A stretch of 64,000 bases of DNA from Pterois miles (GCA_947000775.1 CAMQGK010000565.1:3291001-3355000), one strand, 5' to 3'; positions 46,967 through 58,968 are shown, numbered from the stretch's first letter. The notes: generated by a model from the letters alone, not told the origin. Numbers and translations are program-made.

Positions 46967-47069
46967 CACCGTAGTTCTCGACACGCTGGGAAAGGGAGGG
47001 GTATTCAGTTGGTTGCAATCTGTGACCTCACCACTAGATGCCACTAAATCCTACACACTGGATCTTTAA
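46707..47069. mobile_element. palindromic MITE flanked by TTAA
   Basis: Left end TTAAAGGACCAGGGTGTAGA and right end CCTACACACTGGATCTTTAA are inverted repeats, and TTAA stands at both borders (46707-46710, 47066-47069), the duplication used by piggyBac-type transposases. Subterminal ACCACTAGATGCCACTAAAT (47029) is diagnostic of a fish MITE by memory. A (GT)n tract occupies its centre. The piggyBac assignment is inferred from TTAA only. Confidence 0.65.
46876..46965. repeat. (GT)n microsatellite with GTCT interruptions
   Basis: About 90 bp of GT units with two C interruptions near 46903-46909. It lies inside the TTAA-flanked MITE. Confidence 0.97.
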
Positions 47070-47353
47070 GTCTACACAACACTTACCAGTCATGTGATTA
47101 TTGCTGGATGGAGCTTGATGTCCAGTGGAGCAGGTCAGTGCTGCGGTTGTGAGCAAAACAAGACCAGAGGAGCTGCTACGCCACGCCACAATGTCAGCGT
47201 GTTCCATATGTGCATGTGTCCGTGTGTTGTTGATTATACAGTATTCACTGCTTTGTTGCTGGTGTATTGCTAACATATGTGTGCACGCATTAATAATTTA
47301 CTGTACATATAGAAGCATGATTGACTACGCACCCTTATGTGTTAAAGGACGTA

Positions 47354-47362
47354 TGTGTGTGT

Positions 47363-47453
<91 letters not shown>
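47354..47453. repeat. (GT)n microsatellite, 100 bp
   Basis: GT units with one A interruption near 47367. Confidence 0.98.
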
Positions 47454-47668
47454 GTCTAGGGATCAGCACACCTGTAGTTGGGTGTTCATTACAGCAGGCC
47501 TGAGTGATGGCTTGGCCTATGGGAGGCCCTTGTTCATTGTCATCTCCCTTCACTTAATTAGCCCTCACTCACAGGTCAGAGGAGACCACTGAAGGCCCCC
47601 TTGTGTGTTTGCGTGCACACACACATGTTTAGGATTGAGCTTTTGTACTTGATATAATGCCAGGGGAT

Positions 47669-47696
47669 ACACACACACACACACACACACACACAC
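47669..47696. repeat. short (CA)n microsatellite
   Basis: Fourteen CA units. Confidence 0.93.
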
Positions 47697-49199
47697 TGTA
47701 TCTACACTTCTTACTCTTATCAGCAAACCACCTGTGCATAATTTGAAGACAGATTAGACTGGCACAGGCTGGCCCTTGTTTCGTTGATACGTTGAAATTA
47801 CACCTCAGTGGTTGTTCAAAAACAGCAGCGTCTCTCTATTTCCATCTTTATCTGGGACTTTCACTCCAGGAGATTAGAAGTTGACCCATTACTGGAAATG
47901 CTGTAAGCAGGCCTCATTGTTAGGAAATAACACTGAGCTCCACTGCAAAAAAGCAAAGGCTGAATATATGCTGCACATGAAGAGAAGTGTATTTTTCATC
48001 ACTCACAGTTGTGTGCTTTCCCCTTTGAAAGTTCAGGTTGTGTAGTCTTCATGTGTTGTTTTATATTAGTTGTTGTCATTACACTGATGTAGAGATAGGT
48101 TCACATACAGGTATAGTCCATCCTGATTTAGACTAAAACAGAGAAAAAAGTCTTGGTTGGACATTTCTTGTAGTGTGGATACCCATGCAGGCCGCTCTCT
48201 GTGGCGTGTGTGCTGGAGTTAAGCTGCTTATTAAATGACATCGCTATACCCCACCTTGGGCCCGGACCCACTTGGCCTCCAGCGAGGAGAGAAAAAAAAA
48301 AGCGTGAAATATGAGTAGTGGAGGAGAAAAGAGGGAAGAGAAGGTGTACAATATTTTTTTTTTTTAGAGGGAGAGGATGACAAGAAAAAAATGAAAATGA
48401 GAGAGTGGTTGAGGGTGTGTACTGTGTATTTTCAGTATGAGTGTTTGTGTGTTATCATGCCTATGTGTAAGTGACTCAAAGAGGAATTATAATCACAGTC
48501 ACTGAAGTTGTGGTCAAACATGACCATCAAATCTTCTCAAAAATTATGTTGAAATATGACTGCAATGCACGGCTCCATGAATGAATATATTATATATATT
48601 ATTATTATTTCCAAATTACTGCGTTTCTTGACCTTTCTCTGTTTAAAATAAATATAGATGACATTTATAATGAAATGAAATGGCCATTATTAAAGTCAGT
48701 GTAGAACTAGCAGCAGCAGCAGCAGAAATGCTGCTGGTGTGAACAACTGACATGTCAATCATGCAGCTGTCATGCAGCTAACACAGCCGCCACACTGTTC
48801 ACGTGACCGGTTTGGATCAGGCGTCAGAATGCGTTGTAGCCAGGTACACACACATGCACTAACATGCATTAAAAGGCATGTTAGGCCGGCCCGGCAGTGT
48901 CAACAAAGGACAGAGAAGCTCTGATTACAACACACACAGAAGGAGAGAGATGTCCTCTGCTCAGGTAGACATTATTCCTCCGTATCTTTACATCGCAAAT
49001 AGTTGTTTTCCTGCTATATTAATGCTCCAGATATCATATAGAGAATCTTTAAATATATCTTCACAGCAATATCCTAAGAAGATATATCCAAAGAAGTAAA
49101 TGGATTTTCTCATGCAGACTTCGTTGGTACCAGCAGCAGCAGAGATTTCAGGGGGAGTAGTCGGTACTCCCAGCTAATAACATTTCATTTAGTGGAGTC
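47697..49199. other. non-coding stretch, nothing recognised
   Basis: A-rich at 48290-48400. A (CAG)n of five units at 48710-48726 is followed by ATGCTGCTG, which could form a small hairpin. The frame at 48878-49099 has no domain. Confidence 0.45.
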
Positions 49200-49525
49200 A
49201 GTAGTATTTCTGCTCTTTGCTCCCTAACTTCCACCCATCCACTCCCTCCGACGCCGCTCACATGTGTTCTGGCATTACCCCGGGGCCTGGGGGTGGTAGA
49301 AGCCGGAGAGGAGGAAGAAGAAGAGGAGGAGGAGGTGGAGAGGTGGGCGTGTGGGCCGGGCAGGCGGGCTCCTTTAGCTCCTCTTCCCTTCCCTCTTTCG
49401 GACCTGTCAGGCAAGCGGCCAGGGAGTAATGTGGAAATGTGGCTGGCTGGCGTCGACTTGATTAAGTCTGCGCACGTGTCTCTGCAGAGAGGAGACCCCA
49501 GGCTTAATCACCCCTAGCCCTGACA
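49200..49525. other. candidate conserved GC-rich block with a (GGA)n core
   Basis: GGA/GAA-rich at 49297-49340, then GGCGTCGACTTGATTAAGTC near 49450 and CCCAGGCTTAATCACCCC near 49497, two TTAATC/GATTAA words in opposite orientation with the E-box CACGTG between them. Frames on both strands are Glu-rich or Ser-rich artefacts of the GGA tract. Confidence 0.25.
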
Positions 49526-49960
49526 CTCTCCTCCTCCTCCTCCTCCTCCTCTGCTGTCTCTCGCTCCTTTTCTCTCCATATCTCTTTCTCTCTCTCTGTC
49601 CTCCTCCGCTGCCTCTCCTTCTCGTTCCTCTGAAGGCTCAGGCTGAAGGCAGAATTTTTTTTCCCTCTCTGCCCTTTTTTTCTCTTTTTGCTGATTTTCG
49701 TTTTTCAGTGCTTTTTTCCCCCTGCCCTCCTTGCTCCCTGTGTGTAACTGACTTTTCTTTTGTTTGTGAAGCCCTTCTTTCACTCCCTTTATCTCGCACT
49801 CTTTCTCCCACTGCCCTTTCTCTCGCTCTTTCCTTTTCTTGCACCGCTTGCCCCCCACCCCTCTCTCTCTCTGTTGTTTCGATGTGCATGTGTTCGAGGC
49901 CGTCTTTTTGTGAGTACGTGTATCCTTATCTGTGAGAGGAGTGTTGAATGCACACATGAG
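49526..49960. repeat. pyrimidine-rich tract
   Basis: (CTC)n at 49527-49551 followed by about 400 bp of CT-rich sequence. The 181-residue minus frame at 49514-50059 is Lys/Glu/Arg-rich and is explained entirely by this composition. Long purine/pyrimidine tracts can form triplex DNA. Confidence 0.85.
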
Positions 49961-50304
49961 CCTTTTCTGTGTGTGTGTCGTTTGTGTGGTTGTGCGCACC
50001 AAGAACCTCTCCTGACAGCTCCAGGCTACCTCACCCCTCCTGCTTGGTGAGGATTTCATGTATGAAATGTCCTCCCTCCTGGACTGGCTTCATGCCAGCT
50101 GTAGCTCGTACAATCCCTCCTACACACCCAGTCACATGCTGGGTCTTCCACTGAGCTTTTCTATTTACATATGAACATGATTAGTTTGTTGTTTGGTGCT
50201 GTAGAACAATATCACAGCAGGGTTAGGTTCTAGGCGACTTCTAGTTGATCAGAATAGAGTGTCTTTCTATCGTTAAAGGTATATTGAATCTATTATATTA
50301 GAAA
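49961..50304. other. non-coding stretch, nothing recognised
   Basis: No gene or repeat recognised. Confidence 0.45.
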
Positions 50305-50851
50305 TGGGGCTGTCAATCGATCACATTATTTAAATGCATGATTGTCCATAGTATCACGATTAATCACAAATAAATCACAAATTTGCTAGCTGATCAAAAT
50401 GTACCATAAAGGAAGATTTGTCAAGTAGCAATATGCATGCTTTCTGCACAATTTTTCACAGGTTTTCTGCACAATGACTAGTATTGTCCAGAAACCCTCA
50501 CAGGTACTGCATTTAGTGAAAAAAAAATATATATATACTCAAATCATAACATGTCAAACTGTAGCCCCTGACTATGACTTGCCCCAAGCTGCATGCGATT
50601 ATCATAAATATAGCATATCTGGAAAGGGGAGTCTCAAGGGTACCCATAGAACCCATTTACATTTACCTATCTTGAGGTCAGAGGTCAAGTTTGGAGCATT
50701 ATTTAAGCTTCTTCGCATCAAGCTAGTGTGACATGGTTGGTACCAGTGGATTGATGTCAGTATGTTCAGCTTCTAGCATTAAATTTTAGCCAGCTACAAC
50801 CTAAAAATTTTGAGTTAACCCGTTATTATCGTGTTGACTTTGACAGCCTTA
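50305..50851 (-). mobile_element. hAT-like non-autonomous element, copy 3 (inverse of 5387-6107)
   Basis: Left end TGGGGCTGTCAATCGAT, right end GACTTTGACAGCCTTA. Flanking 8-bp words ATTAGAAA (50297-50304) and ATTAGAAT (50852-50859) match at 7 of 8, the best hAT signature in the window. Internally it carries the inverse of the copy 1 landmark (ATCTTGAGGTCAGAGGTC at about 50669) and GACTATGACTTGCCCCAAGC (50571). It is shorter than copy 1 (547 against 721 bp) through internal loss. Confidence 0.88.
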
Positions 50852-51256
50852 ATTAGAATATACTGTATTTCTACAAACAGAGTAGTGAAGTTTGACAAGC
50901 TGCAGGTTTTGGAAGAAATGTGCACATTTCACATCAATGCTTCTCAAAAATAGCAGCGTATGTGGCTCCTGGATAATGTAACAAGTCATGTTATGTTCTG
51001 TATTGCTAAATATTTCAACATTTATTACTGTTGTCACTCACTGTGCCAACTGGCTGTAAATGCTGCCACTGGCCACCACTGGCCTTATATACTATGTACT
51101 TTGTTGAAAACTGATTTCATCCAAATTTGCACTCTTTTTTTTAAAGGGAGTCCTGGCCAAGACGGCAGCATAAGAAGTTTCACATAAAAGCACACACTTT
51201 AAACAAACAGTAAATTACATCAAACAGTGAATTAGCAGTCTTGTTCAGTAACAGGA
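50852..51256. other. non-coding stretch, nothing recognised
   Basis: AT-rich with small unsupported frames. Confidence 0.45.
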
Positions 51257-52180
51257 CATCATGTCAAACTTTATTATCCCACCAGGAGAAATTCGTATTG
51301 CAGCGAAGTATTAATACACATTCATCACAAAAACATATTCTTTAATGCAACAATCCAGACAGATACAAATAGTGGGACAAACAGTACAACTGTGAGATCA
51401 CTTCAAATGAAGCAAATAACAGCTAAATGCCAAATGAAAGTGAAAGTGCTTAGGTGCTGAGATCAATAATTGCTGTGCAAATGAAAGTTTGTGTCAACAC
51501 AAACTGTGTATCTACAGTCTGACGCCTTGTTTCTGCATATGTTCAATGCAAGAAAATGTGTCTCCTTATGGATGGATAGAAATGCCACTGCAGAGAAGTT
51601 ACTGTATGGATATAAAGCAGTGTTATATTGCCATTCCCGTCTATACCAGATGAGTCATGTTTATACATTTTCATAACAGTGTATTTAGCTAACATTAGCA
51701 GCCTGTTAGTTGTGTAACATGGAGTACATGCATCGTGTGTTCATGCTTATTCCACAGTTAGCATAATGTGCTAACTGGCTAACCTGCTAACTTCCTGTAG
51801 CACACAGTGCATACGGTCTGTCCACAATCTGCCGCAAAAATTCAGTTTTTTCAAGGCACTGGAGGTCAGTTATGGACCAAAAAAAGGAACCGAGGAGTTT
51901 CGCAAACACATCGGCGATCACAGAGGTTCCCATAGGAACGAATGACCTTCCAGCTGTTGCGCATATGTACACAGAGCTATGTGGAAATGAGGTGTAACAG
52001 TAGGAGCTCTAACTCCCTCTGCAGGGTGTGATCAGGACAGTCCAATATGGCCTGGGCCTTCCTGCCGAGAGTGGACTCACTCCAATAAATTGGCTGGCCA
52101 GTTTGACAAGCCGGCCAAGCCTGTTCGTATTGGCCAGATCCAGTTTCTCAAACCAAGCCACAAAAAAGAAGATCAGAACA
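51257..52180 (-). mobile_element. 5'-truncated LINE 3' end, minus strand
   Basis: On the minus strand the segment runs from the C-terminal coding end of a reverse transcriptase (about 52175-51960) through a 3' untranslated part. It ends in a LINE-type tail, ACGAATTTCTCCTGGTGGGA then TAATAAAGTTTGACATGATG (complement of about 51257-51296). The tail wording resembles the other LINE tail at 44644. Only the last part of a several-kilobase element is present and it cannot be active. Confidence 0.65.
51960..52175 (-). pseudogene. LINE reverse transcriptase C-terminal remnant, frameshifted
   Basis: One minus-strand frame reads FEKLDLANTNRLGRLVKLAS followed by QFIGV. After a frame change near 52070 another reads GRKAQAILDCPDHTLQRELE. 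Together these match the order of the conserved C-terminal segment of L2/CR1-like fish LINE proteins as I recall it: a W-F..L...N..RL..LVK.AS..IG stretch, then R.A..IL.DP.HPL. The invariant Pro positions are partly lost. It is a dead fragment. Confidence 0.55.
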
Positions 52181-52478
52181 AACTATTTGTTTTTATGTTT
52201 ATAAAATCTAGTTTTAAGTGACTCTGACTGCAAAAACTTTAAAAGCACTTTCATCAAAGACGGTGTGGGTTTGAGGAATGATGTACATGATTTGTCTGTG
52301 TGACCGAAGGTTGCAGCTACTGAACGTTTTAGGAGTCAGTCGGGAGCATAAATAAGGAGCCAGTTTATGTAATATGGCCTTTATAAAAAACAAAAAACAA
52401 AAGTAAAACAGCTGTATAACCTCAGCCTGCCATGGTGGTGCATACAACCAGCTAAATTATTGGATATTTTTTGTTTTT
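52181..52478. other. non-coding spacer
   Basis: No gene or repeat recognised. Confidence 0.45.
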
Positions 52479-52495
52479 TATGCCTCTGTCTCAGT

Positions 52496-52531
<36 letters not shown>

Positions 52532-52877
52532 GGTTGTCTGCATGTACGTCCATGAATTATATGATATTGTGAATGTAATAGCTCAGGAATGCCTCGAGGG
52601 AATTTCTTCAAATTTGGCACAAACATCCACTTGGACTCAAGTATGAACTGATTATTCAGATTAACAGTTTTAGGTTCAAGGATGAACTGATTAGAATTTG
52701 GTCGTCATAGGTAATTGTTTTTAGCCGTAATTCAAGAATGCATATGCTAATTATGACATCCATGCATTCATCCATCTGCAACCTCTTATCCCGTTAAGGG
52801 TCATCGGGGGGCTGGGGTTATGACATTTTGGACAGATATGGATGTAAACTGCATTTTGACTGGCTGGTGGAGGCATA
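52479..52877 (+). mobile_element. non-autonomous element, second copy of the 17136-17493 family
   Basis: Ends TATGCCTC (52479) and GAGGCATA (to 52877) are inverted. Shared words with the first copy are GAGGGAATTTCTTCAAATTT, GGCACAAACATCCACTTGGA and CTCAAGTATGAACTGATTA. A poly-T of about 31 bp at 52499-52530 lies near the left end. A 58-bp SINE scrap is inserted in it. Confidence 0.7.
52760..52817 (-). mobile_element. 58-bp SINE fragment with 9-bp target duplication
   Basis: The insert holds only the tail and 3' end of the SINE seen at 11448 (CATCCATCTGCAACCTCTTA, then TCCCGTTAAGGGTCATCGGG). Identical TTATGACAT at 52751-52759 and 52818-52826 flanks it, and removing insert plus one duplication restores the host repeat's text. 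It is a severely 5'-truncated retroposition. Confidence 0.85.
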
Positions 52878-53669
52878 TAACCGCAAGGTAGTACCTCTAG
52901 TTTTAATAAAATGCGTCTTTCTACTGTAGTGTAGAAACAAACTTACTTTCAAAAAAACTTTTTTGTGTCATCTTTTGTAAGGATGATTCAAACTGGAGAT
53001 TTTCATGGCAAACCAGGCCTTGGAAGTAACTCAGCTGCCATTCACACAACACTGTCTGTGCAGAAAATCAACTGGACTTGTTTAATTTCAGAGCCCTGGC
53101 TGCCTAACATAAACTGCATAAACTGTAGACACTTACAGTGCTGCAGTAATGACAATGGCAGCATGTCACTTTTTAATTATTCCAATTTTCTCAACAGTCT
53201 CTATCTTTGAATTGGTGAGTCGGTATATCATTCTCTGGAGAAATGAAAAGCTCGAAATGATTACATTTCTAAAGTTATTCTTATCCAAAGTATATTTATT
53301 TTGACTGTTTGAATTTGGAAATTTGGAGGTCAGCGGCGAGCTGTGAGTGACAGTTTGTTTTTGGGAGTATAGGAGGGCACACAAGGCGGTCCTAACTAAG
53401 CCGAGATGGCACAGCGCAGCGGGCTTTCCAAAAGCAACATGCCCAGTCATCATTTTACTCACACGCTCAGAGATAGACAAGGCTCTGTGCATTCTGCCTA
53501 GAGGGGCTTTGCCGTGCTTATACACACACTTCAGTGTCAGCACAAACACACATGCAAACACCCACGTTCAGAAATATCTACACAGGCACACACAGATCGT
53601 GATGCCCACACCTTTAGTGGTGACTCAGCAGGGCTAGTGTGGCAGCAGCAGCAGATGCGGGGCCTTCGC
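52878..53669. other. non-coding stretch, nothing recognised
   Basis: Overlapping frames on both strands (52965-53702) lack domains. A CA-rich stretch lies at 53521-53600. Confidence 0.45.
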
Positions 53670-54020
53670 TCCATCCATCACATCGTTAGCCCAGTGTGCT
53701 AAATGATTCTATTAGCGCGTCACGCTGGCCCCTCAAAGCTCCCACTGTTCCCACCTCCACAATGTGGTTCCAGCAATCCAACCCATGCGTTGATAATTTG
53801 CCCTGAAAAATTGGCCGGGGACAAGCATCCAATTATGGCTTTGCACCCCGTTCCCAGCGCCTCGTTTCAGATAACCGCTCTCATAACCGAGCTCTTTGAA
53901 AACAAGATGAATCCCGCTCCTCTCCATCTTCATTTTTCATTTTATTATTTGGCTATTTTTTCCTTCTCGTCTCTCAAGTTTTTTTTTTTTTTCTGTTTGA
54001 TATAAACATTGCTGACACAG
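53670..54020. promoter_or_regulatory. candidate conserved non-coding block
   Basis: Complex sequence with GTGCTAAATGATTCTATTAG near 53697, GCGTTGATAATTTGCCCTGA near 53787 and CAAGCATCCAATTATGGCTT near 53822, homeodomain-type TAAT/ATTA cores in GC context. No repeat relatives. The 100-residue plus frame ends in poly-Phe from a poly-T and is not coding. Confidence 0.3.
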
Positions 54021-55809
54021 TTGCTCAGTGTTGTATTGCGCCAATGTTAGGTGAAGCGTGACAGATATCAGCTGATCTGAAGTTGGTTTACTATTATGAC
54101 AAATGAATGTGTCTGTCATTTAATGCTCTGGGCGCTGAGCCACCACGTCTGTTTTCCCTGTCTGTCAGTGTGGAGTAGTGTTGGAAGTCATATTTCATCA
54201 TCTTAATCACCCTGACTTGCAGACGGCGTCATGTTATTAGGTCAGTGTTGTTATATCATGGTGCATCAGTTATAACAAATCATGCATGTCCTTGCATGAT
54301 TCTCTGTATCTGTCTGTCTCATGGTGCGTTAACATTTGGCCCTAAGCTAAGACTCAATTAACTATCCCAGAGTTTATATGATTTCTTAAATCTGTGGGAT
54401 TGTTTGACATATTATATTACTTTAACTCATTATTCCAATACATCATATACCTTCAGTGTTTTGCTTGGAATTGGAGTTTTATTTTATCGTCTGGCCTTTA
54501 TAAATTGGACATTCAGTTCACTGTGTTCTGTTTTGATGGTTGGCAGCTGCTCAACATTGTCCCAAATGTTCTGGCTATTGTTGGTTCTCCCTCCCAAATT
54601 AGATTTCATGTCTTTTAGAGCACAAGATCAGCAGATCTGGCTGCTCACAGTTGTAGAACTTGGGAAAATAACACAAATATCACTCCGATAGATTAAAACA
54701 TTCAAACTCTGGTGATGTCAAAAGTGGTGTTGTTGCAAAATATAGTGATGTGTTTTTAACTTCATGTCCTGAGTGGTGACACAGCCCATTACCCATTCAC
54801 GCCATACTCACACAACACTGAGTAAATTAAACATTTTGACTCAGTGGTGAAAGGACAGGTTTTACTGTAAGATCACACAATGAATGTCAATACTGCCCCA
54901 GAGCCTTAACCAGCATTCAAATGTTGTTGAAACAGCTGTCTAATAGCATTTAAATAACACTCACAACAGCGCTGATGCAAAAATAACACACAAAAAAAAA
55001 AAACAACTTAAGAGCAGGGATACAGGCTCATAATTCACCCTGACACACTCCCCTCTCACATCTCATCTCACCAGAGAACATTAGGAGGGTCAATTTGACC
55101 AATCATAGACCCTGCTGCACCCCTGGAGCCCCCTGATCATCTTTCACCTCCTCCTGGGCCTGTGAACTCTCCATGTACAGTCATCTGATCCCACTATAGC
55201 AGCAAGCAAGAAGCAGTTCCTGACCTGGACTGCTTACATGCTTAGAGAGGTGGGATCATTGCCTGTAGTCAGCGTTTTCAATCTAACAGTGTTCCTCATT
55301 TTGTTCACTTGTTCTCCACAAGCATGAACAAGATCTGATACTGACTGTCATTTGTTCCAGTTATGCGACACTGACCTGTGCTCAGCTTATCCCACCAAAA
55401 TTTGATATTGGCCCTTGACTGACTAGATTACATTGATGTTAACTATTTAGAGAACAAAAGACACTCTTTTTGTTTAGATATGATAAAAGTCCCTGTGGGA
55501 ATTGGGAGCCTCCATAACAGCAAACAGTGAAAGAGTGCACTAACAAACACCCACACATTAAAATTTAGAATACAATAGCGCAGCAAATGAAGCTATGGAA
55601 AGATATGGATTATAGAAAAAATATGAAATATGAGCTGTATGAAGAAAGTTGTAAATGTACCAGTGTAAGGCTATTGGCTCAGTGGTTAATAACGTCACTT
55701 TAGAATAACAAAAGATGCAGGTTTGAGTGCAGCCTCTTTGTTCACCCACAGAGGTTCGCTCTCACAGTCCAAAAGGAGGCAAATCAGATGGTTGTGGACT
55801 GAGCAGTCT
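54021..55809. other. non-coding stretch, nothing recognised
   Basis: AT-rich DNA. Frames at 54394-54691 and 55558-55749 have no domain. No RNA gene or clear repeat seen. Confidence 0.45.
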
Positions 55810-56600
55810 TTTCAGGCATGTTTAAGTCAATTCTGAAGCCATTCCAGACAAGTCCAAGTCAAAGCTTAAATCCTGTCAAAGCAAATCTCAAGTCAAGTCT
55901 TGTCTCAAGTCTTCATAAGAAAATTGCAAGTCAACTGGAAGTCTTTAAGATCTCTGAATGCTGAAATCACATGGTATTTGAAACTTAAATATAGCAGTAA
56001 ACAACTACAATGTTTGTTATGTAATGATACAGTATAGTGGAGTAATGTCTACCTGAGCAGAGAATGAAGTGTCTACTTCTTGTGTGTGTTGTAATCAGAG
56101 CTTCTCTGTGCTTTGTTTACATAGCCGGTCTGGCCATACGTGCCATTTAGTTCATGTGAGCATGCCCAGCTGGCTCGCTTACAGGTGACGCTTTGCGCTG
56201 CTCACTCTCATACGGCGGTTACCGCTAATAACGCCGTTCCGACCGACGGTGTCATCGTGTAGCGCTCACCCTCTGTTTCCCCCCAGGTTAACAACGTTAG
56301 CTGTGTCAGCTCTGTGCTGTTGTTTGCACTATTCATGCTGCTAAAACTAATAACTGCTAGCTGCCAGCTCAACCATCACCATGTTGAGAACTGTGTGGAG
56401 GCTCCTCTCACTATATAGGCCTTACAATCAACGTCCCCTTCCACTTAACAATAGCTGACCAGATGTTTCTCTGTACTTGCCTAAAGATTTATAAGTATTT
56501 TGTGACTTTAGTAGGCACTCAAATCTTCATTTCAATGAGGCAAGTCTCACTTGAGTCCAGGTCTTAGGTCCTAAGTCTACAGCTCTGGTAATAGAGGCTC
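55810..56600. repeat. dispersed repeat rich in AAGTC words
   Basis: CAAGTCCAAGTCAAAG, TCTCAAGTCAAGTCTTGTCT (55885-55912) at the left and CAAGTCTCACTTGAGTCCAG near 56541 at the right resemble the ends of one fish repeat. The middle contains CTCATACGGCGGTTACCGCT near 56209. No coding content; termini not resolved. Confidence 0.45.
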
Positions 56601-57579
56601 TAAACTGCAACCTTCTGCTTCCATGGTTGCATAAGCTTGAAGCCCACCATGATCCTGAAAAGACTTATCAAACAGTGGAAAAAGTGTGTAGTGTGCTAAT
56701 TGTATAGTAGACCAGGAACAAAAGCTATTAAATTAAGTTTTCAAAGACCTTCAGGCTCATCTGCTTCCATAAATCCTCCCCTCCATACGACTTACTGCTG
56801 TTACCACTACCACTCCCTACACCACTTCATCTGTCTATCTAGCACTCTGATACTTTCCTTTCTCCTAGTTTTAGCATAATGCAATTTCATTATTGACAAA
56901 GCAGGTTGATATGCAGACTGAAGAAACTACAGACTGCATATCTTTCTTCTGCTTCGTCTCTCTTTCTCTCGTACACAGGCAGGCATGCAGCAATCGCCAT
57001 TGGTCATTAGGGAGGCCAAGCAGGCCTCCCATAGCTGAAAGCAGGAACAAAAAGGCTGACCACTGTAGAAAGGCTTAATTAAACAGCAGTCTTTAATGTC
57101 AGTCAGCCCCCCACTGTAGCCCCAACCACACATGAATGAAAGAATAATGCTGTTTTGAAAAGGAGCACAGTTTTATAATCTAAACCCACTGGCTTATGAA
57201 AGGGAAGCCCCTTCGCTAAGAAGGCCCACAGGTCACCCTCCATCTCCTCCTTTCTCCCTCTTTCTCTCTTTTTCTTCTTCTCTTCTTCTCTGTCCTCCTG
57301 CTGGGTCCATAGCCAGCGTTAAGCCAGGCTGAACGTGGGCAGCTCTGTGACCACCACCTCCAGCAGGCCCTTGCTCCCCTGGGGTCGTGCTGGTGCTAAT
57401 TGCTCCTGGACATACACACAAAAACACACATGAACAGCCATGTGTGTTGGCATGACCGACCACTGGGCTCATGTGCTTGGATTATCAGAGCTCTGTGAAA
57501 GAGAAACAGCCAATTGTATCCAAAAACGGTGGCTAAGAGTTGAGAGGAGGGGGTGGTCTTGGCTGATCAGGGGCCCCAG
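56601..57579. other. non-coding stretch, nothing firmly recognised
   Basis: CT-rich at 57240-57300. Segment 57000-57120 is complex and could be conserved. Frames lack domains. Confidence 0.4.
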
Positions 57580-57860
57580 TGCCAAGGGTTATCCCAGAAA
57601 AATGATTGGGGGGGGATTCAAGGGTCCAGTGTTTAGCCCCCTCTCCGACCTCACCTCACCTCACCACCACCAACCTCCAAAAACCTCCCCACCCCACCCC
57701 ACCCAGGCGATGGGACCCCCTGACTGGCAGCAATAAATAGATTCTTTCTCTAACATGCCTAATCCTGCTAAACAGCAACAAATCCTATTAGGCCATGAAT
57801 TATAAATCCTCCCTCACCACCTCAACCCCTCGTCCCCCACTGGAGAAACCCAGTCGCCCT
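57580..57860. other. candidate conserved block with a (CACC)n-type tract
   Basis: Short ACCTC/CCACC tandem at 57648-57706 followed by complex AT-rich text (GCAATAAATAGATTC near 57729, CCATGAATTATAAATCCTCC near 57793). The plus-strand frame 57440-57736 runs into the tandem and has no domain. Confidence 0.25.
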
Positions 57861-58968
57861 CCTGTCTTCACAACACGTACGCGCATACCCACACACATAC
57901 AAACACACTAGACCTCAAGAATGTTGATCTAAACAGAGAGAAATTGTACATGTTGGATGTCTGTGCATTGGTATGCATAGATGTATATATATGTGCCAGC
58001 TTGCTTCCATTTACACTAGATGCTGGTGGATGCATGTGGATTTGTGTGTGTGTGTGGTCCATTGCAAGGTTTACTGCTCCCCACTCAGTCAGCCAAGCCT
58101 TCATACAGATATTAAGGGATACTCTCATACACACCAGGGTCAGAAATTAAAACAGATCCCTAAAAATTGCATTCCCATACAGCTAAAGAGGAAAACATAA
58201 TTTGTTGCAGATTACGTTTGTGTTGAACACATCCCAAATAGTTGGCCGCTGTGAGTAACGTAGTGATGTGCAGAGCAGGTGACACAGAATATTGAGCGAC
58301 CGTTAATGAAAGTTACATGGAATAATAACATTATAGATGTAATGACAAGTATAACAAGCAAGAAAATTATCTAAGGGCAGGCAGGAGGAGTACAATTTAC
58401 AACGGTAATCACTGTTTATATCTGTAACCATAATCCGGGAGAAAATATGTTTCCCTCCAAACGTAACTGAGAACTAAGGTAATTTTGTAGGAGACAGGGT
58501 TGGATTTGTTGTAAAAGTAAAAATTAGGGGCAATTAATGCTCGCAATATCAGTTTGCTGTTATATATTATTATTTCTTTTTAATGTTATACCTCTTGACT
58601 GTAGTTGCTTTGTGGGACACAGCTTGAAAAAGCAGACACCATAAAGAGTAACAGAATAACATCAAAACTAGCAAATATAACCTAAACGTAATTATAAAAA
58701 AAGAAGTTAATGTGCAGTAGCTGGAGAGAATGTGCTAATATTGTTGCTATTCAGGAGAGTTTTTGCATCAACGCTGGGAAATAGGACAGTGGCGTATCCC
58801 AACTAGTTTCTAGTGATGATGTATGTTAAAATATGCCAGTCGGTGTGCAGGCCTAGAGGGAAAACAATGGGTGCAGATGTTGTGACGCGTCATGTGCTGC
58901 CCCTGAAGACAGACAAAGAGTCCATAGCCACGCTAACAGCTCTGTGAGGCTCTAATGCTCATTGTTAA
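57861..58968. other. non-coding stretch, nothing recognised
   Basis: Short GT/CA-rich parts near 57885-57905 and 58043-58056. Frames on both strands near 57868-58200 are overlapping and unsupported. Confidence 0.45.

Noticed and set aside
48710..48745. microRNA-like hairpin formed by (CAG)n and ATGCTGCTG
   Set aside because: The stem is short and explained by a triplet repeat; no miRNA-like arm length.
49514..50059. 181-residue Lys/Glu/Arg-rich frame on the minus strand
   Set aside because: It coincides with a pyrimidine-rich tract; composition explains the open frame and no domain is visible.
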